Assembly (NCBI GenBank): GCA_032622095.1
Contig: CP136064.1
Location: 125,227,605-125,291,604, forward strand
DNA: 64,000 nucleotides
From: Siphonodentalium dalli
Lineage: Eukaryota; Mollusca; Scaphopoda; Gadilida; Siphonodentaliidae
Reading direction: 5' to 3'
In this document: one piece after another, positions 1 to 9,512 of the stretch
How the letters are laid out: every line of letters begins with the position of its first letter
How positions within the stretch are numbered: the first letter of the stretch is position 1
Translations under genes and position numbers: made by a program
Notes under the pieces: generated by a model
The model's database searches: none
What the model saw: the letters and a program-made list of their open reading frames with translations, nothing else
Told to the model about the DNA's origin: nothing

Positions 1-8
1 AATATAAG

Positions 9-389
9 ATGAGCGAATTAAAGTTGAGGGAGATGGAGTTTGAAAGGAGAGCGAGTCACACTGTGAGAGACAGGTATGATAGCACATTTGATGTAACCAA
101 ACATATAAGACTTGTGCCTCCATTTACGGAGAAGGATGTGGATAAATATTTTTTATCAATTTGAGAAAGTTGCTAATACTTTAAAGTGGCCACAAGATTT
201 TCTGACCTTACTGCTGCAAAGTGTATAAGTTGGTAAAGCACAGGAAATTTATTCTGCCCTGTCAGCCGAGGAATGTTCAGACTACAAATTTGTCAAACAA
301 GCCATTTTAAGGTCGTATGAAATGGTTCCGGAGGCTTACAGGCAGCGCTTCAGGAGTTACAATAAGTCTGAAAACCAGGCCATGTAATC
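9..389 (+). pseudogene. gag fragment of the Gmr1-like gypsy element
   Basis: From the ATG at 9 the frame reads MSELKLREMEFERRASH and on through an FDVTKHIRLVPPFTEKDVD stretch. This is a gag capsid N-terminal region of the SCAN-like type found in many animal gypsy elements. An extra T in the T-run near 145-150 shifts the frame, after which FEKVANTLKWPQDF continues. An in-frame TAA follows at about 226, in a LLLQSV-stop-VGKAQEIYSALSAEE context. The fragment continues through PEAYRQRFRSYNK to about 375. The zinc-knuckle part expected next is missing: the sequence passes within about 100 bp to the protease, so an internal deletion is likely. In an intact element gag would form the particle that packages the RNA. 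Confidence 0.75.
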
Positions 390-759
390 TCCCAATGCTG
401 GTAACTCCAAAGACAGAAGAATAGCCAGAAGACTGTTCTTACTTCTGCTGAGAAGAATGACCGAAGAGAACTTTGCACTAAACCACTCCAACCCACTTGT
501 CAAGAGTATACCCCATTTCTCACAGAGGGGCAGTCTCATTAAATGAGATGGAATTAAAGGGGCATCATGTGAAGATACTCCGGGATTCAGGAGCATGTCA
601 ATATCTAATCTTGGAGAATATTCTGCCATTTTCAGAGAAGAGTTCAACCGGTAACCAGATGTTGCTGTCTGGAGTTGGATCAGACATGATGAATGTGGAC
701 ATACACAAGATATTCCTGAATTCACCACTGGTTACAGGAGAAGTGATCGTCGGATTGAG
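390..759 (+). pseudogene. aspartic protease fragment, N-terminal part, of the gypsy element
   Basis: After about 100 bp without clear similarity, the reading EYTPFLTEG (near 497-525) changes frame once and continues as GAVSLNEMELKGHHVKILRD, with the protease active-site triplet Asp-Ser-Gly at RDSGACQYLIL (about 566-605). It runs on to GVGSDMMNVDIHK and stops being gypsy sequence at 759, where the BEL/Pao LTR begins. The matching C-terminal part is at 6430-6597 in the same frame once the insert and one TTGAG copy are discounted. In an intact element this protease would process the polyprotein. The active-site residues are present, but the gene is interrupted. Confidence 0.78.
755..759 (+). repeat. 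Target site duplication TTGAG, left copy (right copy 6430-6434)
   Basis: TTGAG at 755-759 directly abuts the TGTCACGG start of the left LTR, and TTGAG at 6430-6434 directly follows the right LTR. The gypsy reading frame across the restored site supports this assignment independently. Confidence 0.93.
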
Positions 760-873
760 TGTCACGGATTACGTTACTATGGACATGTTTGTTTGTGACG
801 TCACGTCACGTCCGGGAATTGTGTATTATATTAAAATGGCGTTTCCGTGTAGTATAGTTCTTATTCCGTAACA
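760..873 (+). repeat. BEL/Pao 5' LTR
   Basis: 114 bp, starting TGTCACGGATTACG and ending TATTCCGTAACA. Compared by eye with the right LTR it differs by about seven substitutions and one 5-bp insertion in the GACGTCACGTC stretch, where GTCAC is repeated. LTRs of about 110 bp are short for this class. The GACGTCAC core resembles a CRE/ATF-type element and could be part of a promoter, but I cannot test that. Confidence 0.9.
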
Positions 874-878
874 TAAAT

Positions 879-894
879 TGGTCCCTCGAACCGG
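879..894 (+). promoter_or_regulatory. Primer-binding-site-like sequence of the BEL/Pao element
   Basis: TGGTCCCTCGAACCGG begins five bases after the LTR. It starts with TGG, the complement of a tRNA CCA end, as expected for reverse-transcription priming. I do not assign a tRNA: the CGAA block sits closer to the 3' end than it would in a full tRNA tail, so a tRNA fragment or a drifted site is possible. Confidence 0.6.
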
Positions 895-899
895 TCAAT

Positions 900-2075
900 A
901 TGGAGAATAAAACTGAATTATCACACAAAGTACGTATGATGAAGCGGCGAGCGCAGCGTGGACACACTACAAGATTAATAAAAGAAGCTGACAGTATTAT
1001 AGCCGAGGCTGTACCAAACATTTAGCAGTTGAAATACGTGATCGACGAACTTCTCGAAAAGATTCAGATTCGTTGTGATATGAACGATGCTATTCTCAAC
1101 CACCTTGTTGATGATACTGACACATTCGATAAGGAATCGGAGGAAGCTGAGAAGCAGATGAGAGTGTTAAAGAGTTTAAGACACCGTTACATTACTTTCG
1201 TTGATGAATTCAATCCGATGTCTGTAGTTCATGCCAGAACTGATGTGAGCTTTTCGGAGTGTGATCGCAAGATTCATGCTCGCCAAAGTGTTGCATTGCC
1301 AAAACTTTCGTTGCCATTTTCGACGGAGACCTTACCCAATGGAAACCTTTTTGGGATTCGATTAATGCTGCTGTTCATTCTGTTCCTGATTTTGAAGTTC
1401 CACCTTTTCAGAAGTTTCAGCATCTGAGATCCTTATTGCGTGAAAGTGCAGCGTTATGCGTGGACGGCTTGAGTCTAACAAAGGATAATTACTATGGTGC
1501 GGTTGATATTCTTAAGGAAAGATTCGGTCAGACACATAAGATAGTTCATGCACATATGCAGACGTTGATGATTTACCCGATCCTCAAAACACTGTGTACA
1601 GTCTTGGTAAATTCTGGGACATTATCGAGGCAAATATCAGATCTTTGGATGCACTGGATCAACAAACATCATATAGCGATATGCTCTTATCGATGGTAAT
1701 ACAAAAATTGCCGCCGGTATTACGAGGTCACCTGGTGCGACGATATGGCAACCGTCAACTCACTTTAGCAGAAATCAGGGAGTTTTTACGACTAGAAGTT
1801 GATATTCTGGAGTCTACTGACAATAACTCATCACTTGAACCATCGCTGTCTTCACTAATGACAAATGCTGATAAGCAGATAATGGATAGAGGCTCAGATC
1901 CGTCCAATGCATCTAGAAAGCTTCGTGAGAATTTTCGTGAGGCAGTATGCGCATTTTGTAATGGTCATCATATGCCTGTAAATTGTACTGTTATGTCTGG
2001 TGTTGGACAACGCATTGCTTTTGTTCGACAACAAAAACTTTGTTTTAATTGTCTCTCTTCTACTCATCGGTGTGC
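900..2075 (+). pseudogene. BEL/Pao gag region (DUF1759-type domain and first zinc knuckles)
   Basis: An ATG at 900 opens MENKTELSHKVRMMKRRAQ, a basic start typical of BEL gag proteins. An in-frame TAG at 1023-1025 interrupts it, and the frame resumes as QLKYVIDELLEKIQIR. A one-base change near 1318 and another near 1575 move the reading through three frames. The DUF1759-type part is visible as LTQWKPFWDSINAAVHSV, LRESAALCVDGLSLTKDNY, KLPPVLRGHLVRRYG and REFLRLEVDILES. A Cys/His segment follows (CAFCNGHHMPVNC at about 1948, then KLCFNCLSSTHRCADC at about 2035-2082). In a working copy gag would build the particle and bind RNA. The start was chosen because it lies just after the primer site. Confidence 0.85.
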
Positions 2076-2870
2076 AGATTGTATTTCGCGATTCGCTGCA
2101 GACTATGTTCTCGCAAGCATCACACTAGCATATATGAGTCAGTTAATTATAGAGAACAAAACAATGAAAGAAGGCAAGATAGATTTACAATTTCTGGACA
2201 AAACTATCGTTCACGAGAAAGCGCTGCAGATCAGAACATTCAAAATTCCTTTCATTGTAATCTAAGATCGGGTGTAGAAGACAGACATTCAACTTGCAAC
2301 GCCGTTTCGAATGTATCTTTGCAATCTTCCTTGTTGAAGACCGCTGTTGCTGACGTGTCTTCGGAAACAACAAAACGCGCAGCGAATATCTTGTTTGATG
2401 ATGGTTCTCAATCTTCATTTATCAGACAAGGGTTTTCAGAGGCTTTGGGACTTTCGCCTGTCGCGCCGTTAGTTTATCTGCATTCGGATCGGAGAGTGTC
2501 AGTGTCCGATATTTGGATGTGGTGAAGGTCAAACTTCTGTGTGAGAGCGATGAAGTAACTCTGGAACTTGTTGTGGTGCCTACGATTTCGACGCCATTGA
2601 ATGTACAAGTGCAAATGAATGTTGGATTGTATCCACATTTAAAAGGATTGAAATTAGCACATCCTGTGACTGGCGGTAATTTTCTCTGGACATATTAGTA
2701 GGCGCGGATTGTTATTATGATGTGGTGCAGGATATTCATATACGAGGGGAGGCCGGACCTGTTGCTGTAAAATCAAAAATTGGGTTTCTTATAACAGGAC
2801 CTATTCGTAATTCTGCAACTGGTAGCCTTACATCTATATTCAGCATTTTGGCTGATCATTCGTCTGGTTG
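2076..2870 (+). pseudogene. BEL/Pao last zinc knuckle and DUF1758-type protease
   Basis: After a frame change near 2080 the zinc-knuckle array ends with CRLCSRKHHTSIYES. A linker leads to ANILFDDGSQSSFIRQGFSE (about 2380-2440), the protease active site; the position after the first Asp is Asp here, where Ser is usual. Further frame changes near 2510, 2680 and 2870 separate VVKVKLLCESDEVTLELVVV, LVGADCYYDVVQDIHIRGEA and KSKIGFLITGP. This order of zinc knuckles then DUF1758-type protease is the normal one for BEL/Pao pol. The protease would cleave the polyprotein. The copy is too broken to act. Confidence 0.85.
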
Positions 2871-2872
2871 AC

Positions 2873-4100
2873 ATGGAATTGGAAAAAAATTGGTCATTGG
2901 AAGCGATCGGCATTGAAGCACCAAAAGGTTTGAAAGACAATAATGAATTTCTATCCACTTATTGCGATTCAATATTGTTCATGGACGGTGAATATGTTGC
3001 ACCATTACCGTGGCGGGAAGATCATGCACCGTTGCCAAGCAACTATAATGTTGTTTATAACAGGAGTCGTTCGACGGTGAACAGACTGGTGAAGTAAAAT
3101 CGTGTAATGGATTACGATAAACTCATACAAGAGCAGGTTAAGAGAGGTTTCATCGAGAAAGTGTCCCAACAGGAGCTCAACATCAGGATCGGAGAGTGTC
3201 ACTATATACCTCATCATCCAGTATTTAAGTCTTGTGCGACAACGCCGATGAGGATTGTGTATGACTGTAGCTGCAAAGTGAATAGTTCTAGCTCAAGTTT
3301 GAATGATTGTTTGTTAACTGGTCCTGCTTTACAGAACGATCTAGCTTCAATTTTAATCAGATTTCGTTTGCGGAGGTATGGTGTAGTTTTCGATGTGGAG
3401 AAGGCATTCTTGCATGTTAAATTGGCGGATAGGGATAAAGATTACACACGATTCTTTTGGTTATCTGACGCAACAGATCACACTTCTAACTTCGATGTTT
3501 ACAGATTTAATGTCGTTTTGTTTGGTGCCAGGAGTTCTCCATTCATATTATATGCCACGGTACTGAAGCATTTGCTAATCGAAGCACAAACTTTCCAAAG
3601 TTCAGCAAAAACATTGATGAACAATGTTTATGTTCATAATTTCATTGCCAGTTTTGATAGTGAAGATGAAGTTCGACAATATTTCCAAGAAACGCGCTCC
3701 ATGATGTCACGTGGTAACTTCAATGTTCGAGCGTGGTCTTCAAATTCTACTGCACTTAACGAGATTGCTTCAGATGCAAGAGTTTCTAGTTCGGACAATG
3801 TAGTGTCAGTTTTGGGATTGAAGTGGGAGATCAGCAGCGACACGTTAAGCATTTCTGCTAGGCATTTGAACACTTCACAATTGATCACAAAACGGGAAAT
3901 TCTTCGTGACACTTGTTCGATATTTGACCCGCTAGGATTTGTTTCACCGGTGGTTATAAAGGCTAAGATGTTCATGCAAAAGCTTTGGTCTCAGCGTGTG
4001 GATTGGGATGAACCCGTGGCTGATGAACTTTCCTCAGAATGGCATGGAATACGCGATGAACTTGGTAATGTACAGTAGCAAGTACGAAGGTCAACGGGTG
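2873..4100 (+). pseudogene. BEL/Pao reverse transcriptase (catalytic Asp replaced by His)
   Basis: The finger and palm region starts with LEAIGIEAPKG. An in-frame TAA at 3095-3097 precedes MDYDKLIQEQVKRGFIEKV, and a long open stretch follows to 4078. Recognisable blocks are HPVFK, MRIVYDCSCKVN, VVFDVEKAFLHVKL (first catalytic Asp kept), RFNVVLFGARSSPF and VYVHNFIASFDSEDE. In the last block the codon at 3635-3637 is CAT (His) where the family carries its second catalytic Asp. An A17-type region follows (VLGLKWEISSDTL, REILRDTCSIFDPLGFVSPVVI), ending at TAG 4076-4078, where the frame also changes. The enzyme would copy element RNA into DNA. With this His it would not be expected to polymerise, apart from the stops. 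Confidence 0.9.
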
Positions 4101-4110
4101 TATTGAGATT

Positions 4111-4560
4111 CAAGACGATACGAGTGGTGATATTGAATTGCACATTTTCGCTGATTCAAGTAATAAGGCTTATGGAACAGTGTCTTATTTGAAAACCGAT
4201 TCAGAGGGTTTACCACCATTATTAATGGCCAAGAGTCGAGTAACACCATTGAAGGGAATGACTATTCCGAAGTTAGAGCTCACAGCAGCGCTTCTTGCTG
4301 CTCGCATCAAGTCACATGTTGTTAGCAGTATAGATTGTAAACGACCAATGAAAACATTTTTGTGGACTGACAGTACAATTGTTTTGTATTGGATAAATTC
4401 AATGAGATCATTGCCTAGTTTTGTTTCCAACAGAATCGAAGAGATCAAGAATCTTACTGATGCATCGGATTGGCGCCATTGTTAGTCTGCAGACAATCCA
4501 GCGGACGTTTTGAGTAGAGGTTGTTCTAGCAGTGAATTGTTCAATAGTACATGTATATGG
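4111..4560 (+). pseudogene. BEL/Pao RNase H region
   Basis: Begins after a frame change between about 4078 and 4110 with IELHIFADSSNKAYGTVSYL, including an Asp in the FADSS block. The Glu-bearing helix is IPKLELTAALLAARI, and the next acidic position is LWTDSTIVLYWI. The end, DWRHC-stop-SADNPADVLSRGC, contains a TAG at 4483-4485 in the same frame; the Asp of the NPAD motif survives. The enzyme would remove the RNA strand from the RNA-DNA hybrid. Apart from the stop this is among the better preserved parts of the element. Confidence 0.88.
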
Positions 4561-6299
4561 TGGCATGGCCCGGATTGGCTTCGACGAGATTCTTCTATGT
4601 GGCCATCAACATGGGAGGTACCAAAGGCTGTGACCTCGACAACCGTTACTGTTGGACCGGAAACTGTTATGGTTGTAGATGTTCAAGAGGCAACACCAGG
4701 TTTTTTTGACTTATCGCGTTATTCATCCTGGACTCGGTTGAGACAAGTGGTGGCGTATGTTTTGCGATTTAGGAACAATATTTCGTTGAAGTCAAATATC
4801 CGACAGCTGGGCACCCTTTCTTTGTTTGAATTAAAGCAAGCTGATATAGTTATTATCAAACAATGTCAACAGGAAACGTATCGTGATATTATACATTCGT
4901 TACAAGTTAAGACTTCAAACATGAAACCGATTGTTCATCAACTTCAGTTGTTTTTGGATCACGATGGACTGTTACGTAGTCGTGGTCGGATCGGTAATAC
5001 AGAGATTGACTTCGACGCCAAATTTCCTATTTTATTACTTCCGACAAGTAGATTATCAGATTTGATCGTGCAAGAATATCATGTACGTACATTACATTCT
5101 GGTATCATACAAACGGTGTCAGCTATTCGACAAAGGTTCTGGATTCCTAAGATTCGACAGGTTGTTAAACGTTTATTGAAGGGTTGCGTGACATGCCGCA
5201 AAATTATTGGAAAGGCATATATTTTTCCAGTTCCGCCACACCTTCCAACAGACCGAGTGATGGGAGACAGACCTTTTCGGGTTACTGGGGTTGATTTCAC
5301 TGGTCACATACATGTTAATGATTTTCCTCATAAGTTTTATATATGTCTCTTCACATGCGCAGTAACTCGGGCAGTGCATCTGGAACTGGTATCAGATTTG
5401 ACTGTGAAATCATTCCTTATGTGCTTTCGACGGTTTGTGAGTAGAAGGGGACTTCCCGATAAACTGATGTATGATAATGCTACTACATTCGAGGCAGCGG
5501 CGTCACATATTCGACGGCTTATGTTACATCCAGAAGTTGTTGATGAATTGTCCAAACGGGATGTGGTGTGGACTTTCATACCTAAACGTGCACCTTGGTA
5601 CGGCGGATTCTGGAAACGGATTATCGGAATTACGAAATCATCATTGAAAAAGGTTGTTGGTCAGTGACGGATATCTTTCGCAGAACTTTCGACGGTAGTT
5701 ATAGAGATAGAAGCATTTATAAATGATCGACCATTAACCTTTTGTTTTTCGGATATTGGAGAACCAGACCAAATTACTCCTTCCAATTTGATTTGTGGAA
5801 GAAACATGCTTGTACTTCCGCGTCCACTTGCTGATATTGATGACAACACTTATCTTGTTGAGGAAAGTTGTACCAAACGTGTCAATGAGCTATCTTCTAT
5901 AATTCAACACACATGGAAACGATGGAAAATGAGTATATTCTATCATTACGTGAACATTACAATAAATCTAAAAGTGGACACAGTTATGTTCGTGTTAGAG
6001 ATGTTGTGTTAATTCACGACGACTGCCATAGATTGCTTTGGAAACTGGGGCTGATCACAGAACTACATGAAGGAAGTGACGGTGAAGTTAGGTCGGTGAC
6101 TTTAAAAACGAAATACGGTATCACGAACAGATCCATTGTAAAATTGTATCCTTTAGAAGTTAATTGCGATGATTATGTAAAGGTTAACAAATAGCAAGAC
6201 CAAACTAGCATGCGACCAAAAAGCACGAGGGTGGCAGCAAATGCAGCTAGACAGCAAATAAGACATTACTACGCAAGAGAGCATGAAGACGACATTTAG
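4561..6299 (+). pseudogene. BEL/Pao integrase and C-terminal domain (catalytic Glu replaced by Lys)
   Basis: The zinc-binding H2C2 segment is visible as YHVRTLHSGIIQTVSA and CVTCRK (about 5080-5200). The catalytic core has VTGVDFTGHIHV (first Asp, about 5283-5318) and KLMYDNATTFEAA (second Asp, about 5462-5500). The expected Glu in the GGFW block is Lys: AAA at 5614-5616, in YGGFWKRIIG. A TGA at 5665-5667 interrupts the frame before FAELSTVVIEIEAFINDRPL. A frame change near 5915 leads to the DUF5641-type end (NEYILSLREHYNKSKSGHSY, VRDVVLIHDD, GLITELHEG). After a TAG at 6192-6194 the same frame reads on to MRPKSTRVAANAARQQIRHY, closing at 6297-6299. Integrase would insert the DNA copy. This one lacks a catalytic acid. 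Confidence 0.9.
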
Positions 6300-6320
6300 A
6301 TTTGGTGTCGGCGCTGAGAA

Positions 6321-6429
6321 TTTCACGGATTACGTTACTATGGACTGGGTTGTTTGTGACGTCACGTCCGGGAATTGTGTATTGTATTAAAATGGCGTTT
6401 CCGTATAGTATAGTTCTTATTCCGTAACG
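6321..6429 (+). repeat. BEL/Pao 3' LTR
   Basis: 109 bp, starting TTTCACGGATTACG (the left copy has TG at its start) and ending TATTCCGTAACG. It lacks the extra GTCAC found in the left LTR. It directly abuts the TTGAG target copy at 6430. The 20 bases before it are not a clean purine tract. Confidence 0.9.
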
Positions 6430-6597
6430 TTGAGGCCATCGCTCCCTATTGAGGGAGTGTCATTAATCTTGGAAAATGATTTAGCTGGAGGAAAAGTGAT
6501 TAAGGAGCCCTGCGTGACTTCAAATCCTAAGGCTAATCCATCCACAGAGAAATTGGAAGAAGATTTTCCTGGAATGTTCCCTTCCTGTGTCATAACT
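6430..6597 (+). pseudogene. Gypsy protease, C-terminal part (continuation of 390-759)
   Basis: Reads RPSLPIEGVSLILENDLAGG then KVIKEPC, KANPSTEKLEEDFPGMFPS and CVIT, in the same frame as the piece ending at 759 once the BEL/Pao insert is discounted. The block LILENDLAGGK is the conserved C-terminal part of this retroviral-type protease. The reading is lost at 6597, and the element resumes at 9526 (RAMSERMRQED) on the far side of the minus-strand LINE. Confidence 0.85.
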
Positions 6598-6770
6598 TAT
6601 ACCTTATGTAACCTTATGTTGTTAGTGGACGCAGGCTTCTATAGATGCCACTATATCCACCTCTGATTCTTCATCTTCTGGTTCTCCGAACTCTCCTGAA
6701 TTTTTGTTTTTTGTTTCACTGATCGTATCAGGGTCTGTCAGCCTCAACTCAGCCTTGAAATTTAATTTAA

Positions 6771-8361
6771 TTTATTGGTCCTGCCAATGGTAATCGAGAT
6801 TGTTTTTGAATGATTCATGTCTTCTGCATAGACCACTTTTTCTGTAAGATGATTCCATGGCTCCACCACTCTTAGGCTGAATGAGTATTTCCTCAGATCC
6901 CTGTTTGCTCCTTCCAGAAATAATTTATAATTATGTCCTCTGGTTCTGAGTTCGGTGCTTCTTCATAATATGTCATTCACTTCCGGATCATAGGTGTTAA
7001 ATATCTTGAAGCATTCTATCATATCTCCTCTTATTCTTCTGTAGTTAAGTGTTGGTATATTTAGCTTCTTTAGTCTTTCTTCATATGGTAGTTCTTTTAA
7101 TTCTGGTATTAGTTTTGTGAATCTTTTTTGGACTTTCTCGAGCATTTCAATGTCTTTCTTTAAGTGTGGACTCCAAGCCGGTTGGGCATATTCTAGATGT
7201 GGTCTCACCAGACTTTTGTATAGTTTCAGCATTGTTTTGGTGTCCAAGTGCGTAAATGCTCTGCGTATAGCTCTAGTGACTGCATTTGCTTTCTGTATTT
7301 TCTCGTTCATGTGTTGGTCAAATTTCAGTTTGTTATCAGTTGTGACTCCTATATCTTTCTATTCATTTACCTCCTTTAGTTGTACATATTGTCCATCTTT
7401 GTTCTTCATGTGATAGATTGGTTCTTCTGTTTTCGTGCCAATGTTTATTGTCACACATTTATCTGGATGAAATTTCAAGAGCCACTTGTCTGACCATGTC
7501 TGGAGTTCATCTAAGTCATTCTGTAATGCATCCACATATGATATATCCTGTATTTCCCTGTAAATTTTAGTGTCGTCGGCAAACATCATGACATCAGATT
7601 TGACGCTGGATGGTAGGTCATTTATGTATATGACAAATAATATGGGCCCGAGCACGCTTCCTTGGGGTATTCCACTTATTACTTCTCGTGTTGTTGACGC
7701 TTCGCCATTTATCATCACTCTTTGTTGTCTTCCCTGTAAAACATTCTCTATCCATTCCAATATATTCCCATTTATTCCGTAGCTTCTTGCTTTATGCAGT
7801 AGTCTTTGATGTGGAACAGTATCAAATGCTTTCTGGAAGTCCATATAAATTACATGTGTTGCATATCCTTCATTTATGGTCTTGGTCCACTTTTCCAATG
7901 AGTGCAGTAGCTGTAATGTTGTAGATCGTCCCTTGATGAACCCAAATTGCTTCTTACTAAATAGTTGGTTATTCCTCATATGGTCCATTATTTTGTCCCT
8001 TATTCTTGCCTCCAGAGCTTTACCTACTATACTGGTTAGGCTGTCTGGGCGATAGTTGTTTGGTTTAGATTTTTCCCCTTTTTTGTATATAGCAGATATG
8101 TTTGCTGTTTTCCATTCATTTGGTAATATTCCTAGTCGTAGGCTGTTATTGAAGATTTGTGATATTGGTATGCTTAGTTCCTTCGCTAGCTCTTTTAGGA
8201 TTTTAGGGTGTATGTTGTCAGGACCCTGGGACTTGCATGGTTTGAGTTTTGATAGCCTAATCTCTACTCCCTCTGCAGTCACTTCAAGGTCTTCTATCTC
8301 ATGCTTTATTGTCTTCATATCTATATCTGGGGTATTTCCTTCTGGTTCCCGTGTGAATACT
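6771..8361 (-). pseudogene. LINE reverse transcriptase and C-terminal region
   Basis: Read from 8361 downward: KTIKHEIEDLEVTAEGVEIR, then SKLKPCKSQGPDNIHPKIL, NNYRPDSLTSIVGKALE, MDFQKAFDTVPHQRLL, GIPQGSVLGPILFVIYINDL and MMFADDTKIYREI. The two catalytic Asp residues in FADD (7572-7583) are intact. A stop at about 7359 (NE-stop-KDIGVTTDN) interrupts the frame, which resumes with NAVTRAIRRAFTHLDTKTML, LVRPHLEYAQPAWSPHL and LNYRRIRGDMIECFKIF. A second stop lies near 6961, and the same frame goes on through TRGHNYKLFLEGANRDLRKY and SLRVVEPWNHL. These blocks are typical of CR1/Rex1-type LINE ORF2. The enzyme would copy LINE RNA at a nicked target. Two stops make this copy a near-intact pseudogene. 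Confidence 0.9.
8084..8361 (+). repeat. Direct repeat, copy 1, inside the LINE
   Basis: 278 bp that appear identical to 8627-8904. In the original LINE order this segment occurs once; the right copy sits next to the linker sequence and the left copy next to the rest of the reverse transcriptase. Confidence 0.93.
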
Positions 8362-8610
8362 CGTCAGCAATAGAAGAATCCTCTTCTTTAGACTTGACAT
8401 CTTCATTCAGATCCTTACAAAATGTGTCCGATAAATCCAGCATGTTGTCCTCCTGCCTCATCCTCTCTGACATTGCCCTACCAACGAAGCAAATATGGTT
8501 CAAAATCTGGAGATTGGGAACCCCCTAGGGAAGAGTGATCACTGCTCCATCAGTTTCTACTATAAATGCTATAGCGTAAAAAAACAAGGAATGAAGAAGA
8601 AACAATATGC
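8359..8610 (-). repeat. Inverted copy of 9395-9646 (LINE/gypsy junction)
   Basis: The reverse complement of 9395-9646, apparently identical over 252 bp. It contains both LINE endonuclease sequence and the gypsy sequence beyond the LINE insertion point, so it was copied after the LINE had inserted. Three bases (ACT at 8359-8361) are shared at its left junction. Confidence 0.92.
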
Positions 8611-8611
8611 A

Positions 8612-8627
8612 ATAATGTCAGGTCGAT
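8612..8627 (+). repeat. 16-nt filler matching gypsy integrase sequence at 10232-10247
   Basis: ATAATGTCAGGTCGAT at the junction between the inverted copy and the second direct copy is found again at 10232-10247 (and in the tandem copy at 11417-11432). Its last base overlaps the next segment. Confidence 0.8.
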
Positions 8628-8904
8628 GTATATAGCAGATATGTTTGCTGTTTTCCATTCATTTGGTAATATTCCTAGTCGTAGGCTGTTATTGAAGATT
8701 TGTGATATTGGTATGCTTAGTTCCTTCGCTAGCTCTTTTAGGATTTTAGGGTGTATGTTGTCAGGACCCTGGGACTTGCATGGTTTGAGTTTTGATAGCC
8801 TAATCTCTACTCCCTCTGCAGTCACTTCAAGGTCTTCTATCTCATGCTTTATTGTCTTCATATCTATATCTGGGGTATTTCCTTCTGGTTCCCGTGTGAA
8901 TACT
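8627..8904 (+). repeat. Direct repeat, copy 2, inside the LINE
   Basis: Identical by eye to 8084-8361 over 278 bp (offset 543). Between the copies lie the 252-bp inverted copy and a 16-nt filler. Confidence 0.93.
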
Positions 8905-9512
8905 TCGGAGAAGAAATCTGCTAACACTTCTGCTTTCTCCTTATCGCTTGTTGTTACACTTCCATATGCTTTCTCTAGGTTTGCTATCCCTGTCTTCGTC
9001 TTCGTACGTCTCGACACATAGTCCCAGAATTTGTTGGGGTTATCTTTAGCTTGGTCGGCAATATCACGTTCGTGATTTTTCTGCTTCTTCCTTGTCAAAT
9101 TTCTTACTTGGTTCCTATATTTTGTATATATGTTATAGTTTTGTTGTGTCCTGTTTTCCATATAGCGAGTCCAAGCTCTATGCTTCTTCCTCACCACCTC
9201 TCTTGTTTTTGCATCTAGCAGCATTCTATTTTTTTTTGCTGGATGTATTTCTTTCTGGTATGTGTTTGTCTGTAACTTCTTCGAGTACTAGGCATAATCT
9301 CTTCCACTGGATGTTGTCATTATTACAGTCCTCAAATACTCCTTTCCAATCTATCTTCCCAACTTGTTCCCTCATTTTGTCATAGTTTCCTGCAGCATAT
9401 TGTTTCTTCTTCATTCCTTGTTTTTTTACGCTATAGCATTTATAGTAGAAACTGATGGAGCAGTGATCACTCTTCCCTAGGGGGTTCCCAATCTCCAGAT
9501 TTTGAACCATAT
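8627..9512 (-). pseudogene. LINE endonuclease tail, linker and start of reverse transcriptase
   Basis: Read downward from 9512: MVQNLEIGNPLGKSDHCSIS holds the Ser-Asp-His motif that closes the endonuclease fold of LINE ORF2. A linker follows (QGMKKKQYAAGNYDKMREQV, VTDKHIPERN). A frame change near 9230 leads to the open frame beginning LLDAKTREVVRKKHRAWTRY, FWDYVSRRTKTKTGIANLE, VLADFFSEVFTREPEGN and on into SKLKPCKSQGPDN. The last part (8627-8904) duplicates 8084-8361. The endonuclease would nick the target DNA. Only its C-terminal end remains. Confidence 0.85.

Larger units (their letters stand above)
760..6429 (+). mobile_element. BEL/Pao LTR retrotransposon inserted into the gypsy protease gene
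   Basis: A complete but decayed element: 5' LTR (760-873), primer-binding-like site (879-894), gag (900-2075), protease (2076-2870), reverse transcriptase with an A17-type region (2873-4100), RNase H (4111-4560), integrase and C-terminal domain (4561-6299), 3' LTR (6321-6429). The flanks are TTGAG at 755-759 and at 6430-6434, the 5-bp target duplication expected of this class. Without the insert and one TTGAG, the gypsy protease reading frame runs straight across the junction, which fixes both ends to the base. I count at least six in-frame stops (near 1023, 3095, 4076, 4483, 5665, 6192) and at least seven frame changes, and both the reverse transcriptase and the integrase have lost a catalytic residue. 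Confidence 0.93.

Noticed and set aside
879..896. Assigning the BEL/Pao primer site to a particular tRNA
   Set aside because: The match to any full tRNA 3' end cannot be decided without tRNA sequences from the host.
7570..8528. Plus-strand open frames over the LINE
   Set aside because: Shadows of the minus-strand reverse transcriptase, which has the full set of motifs.
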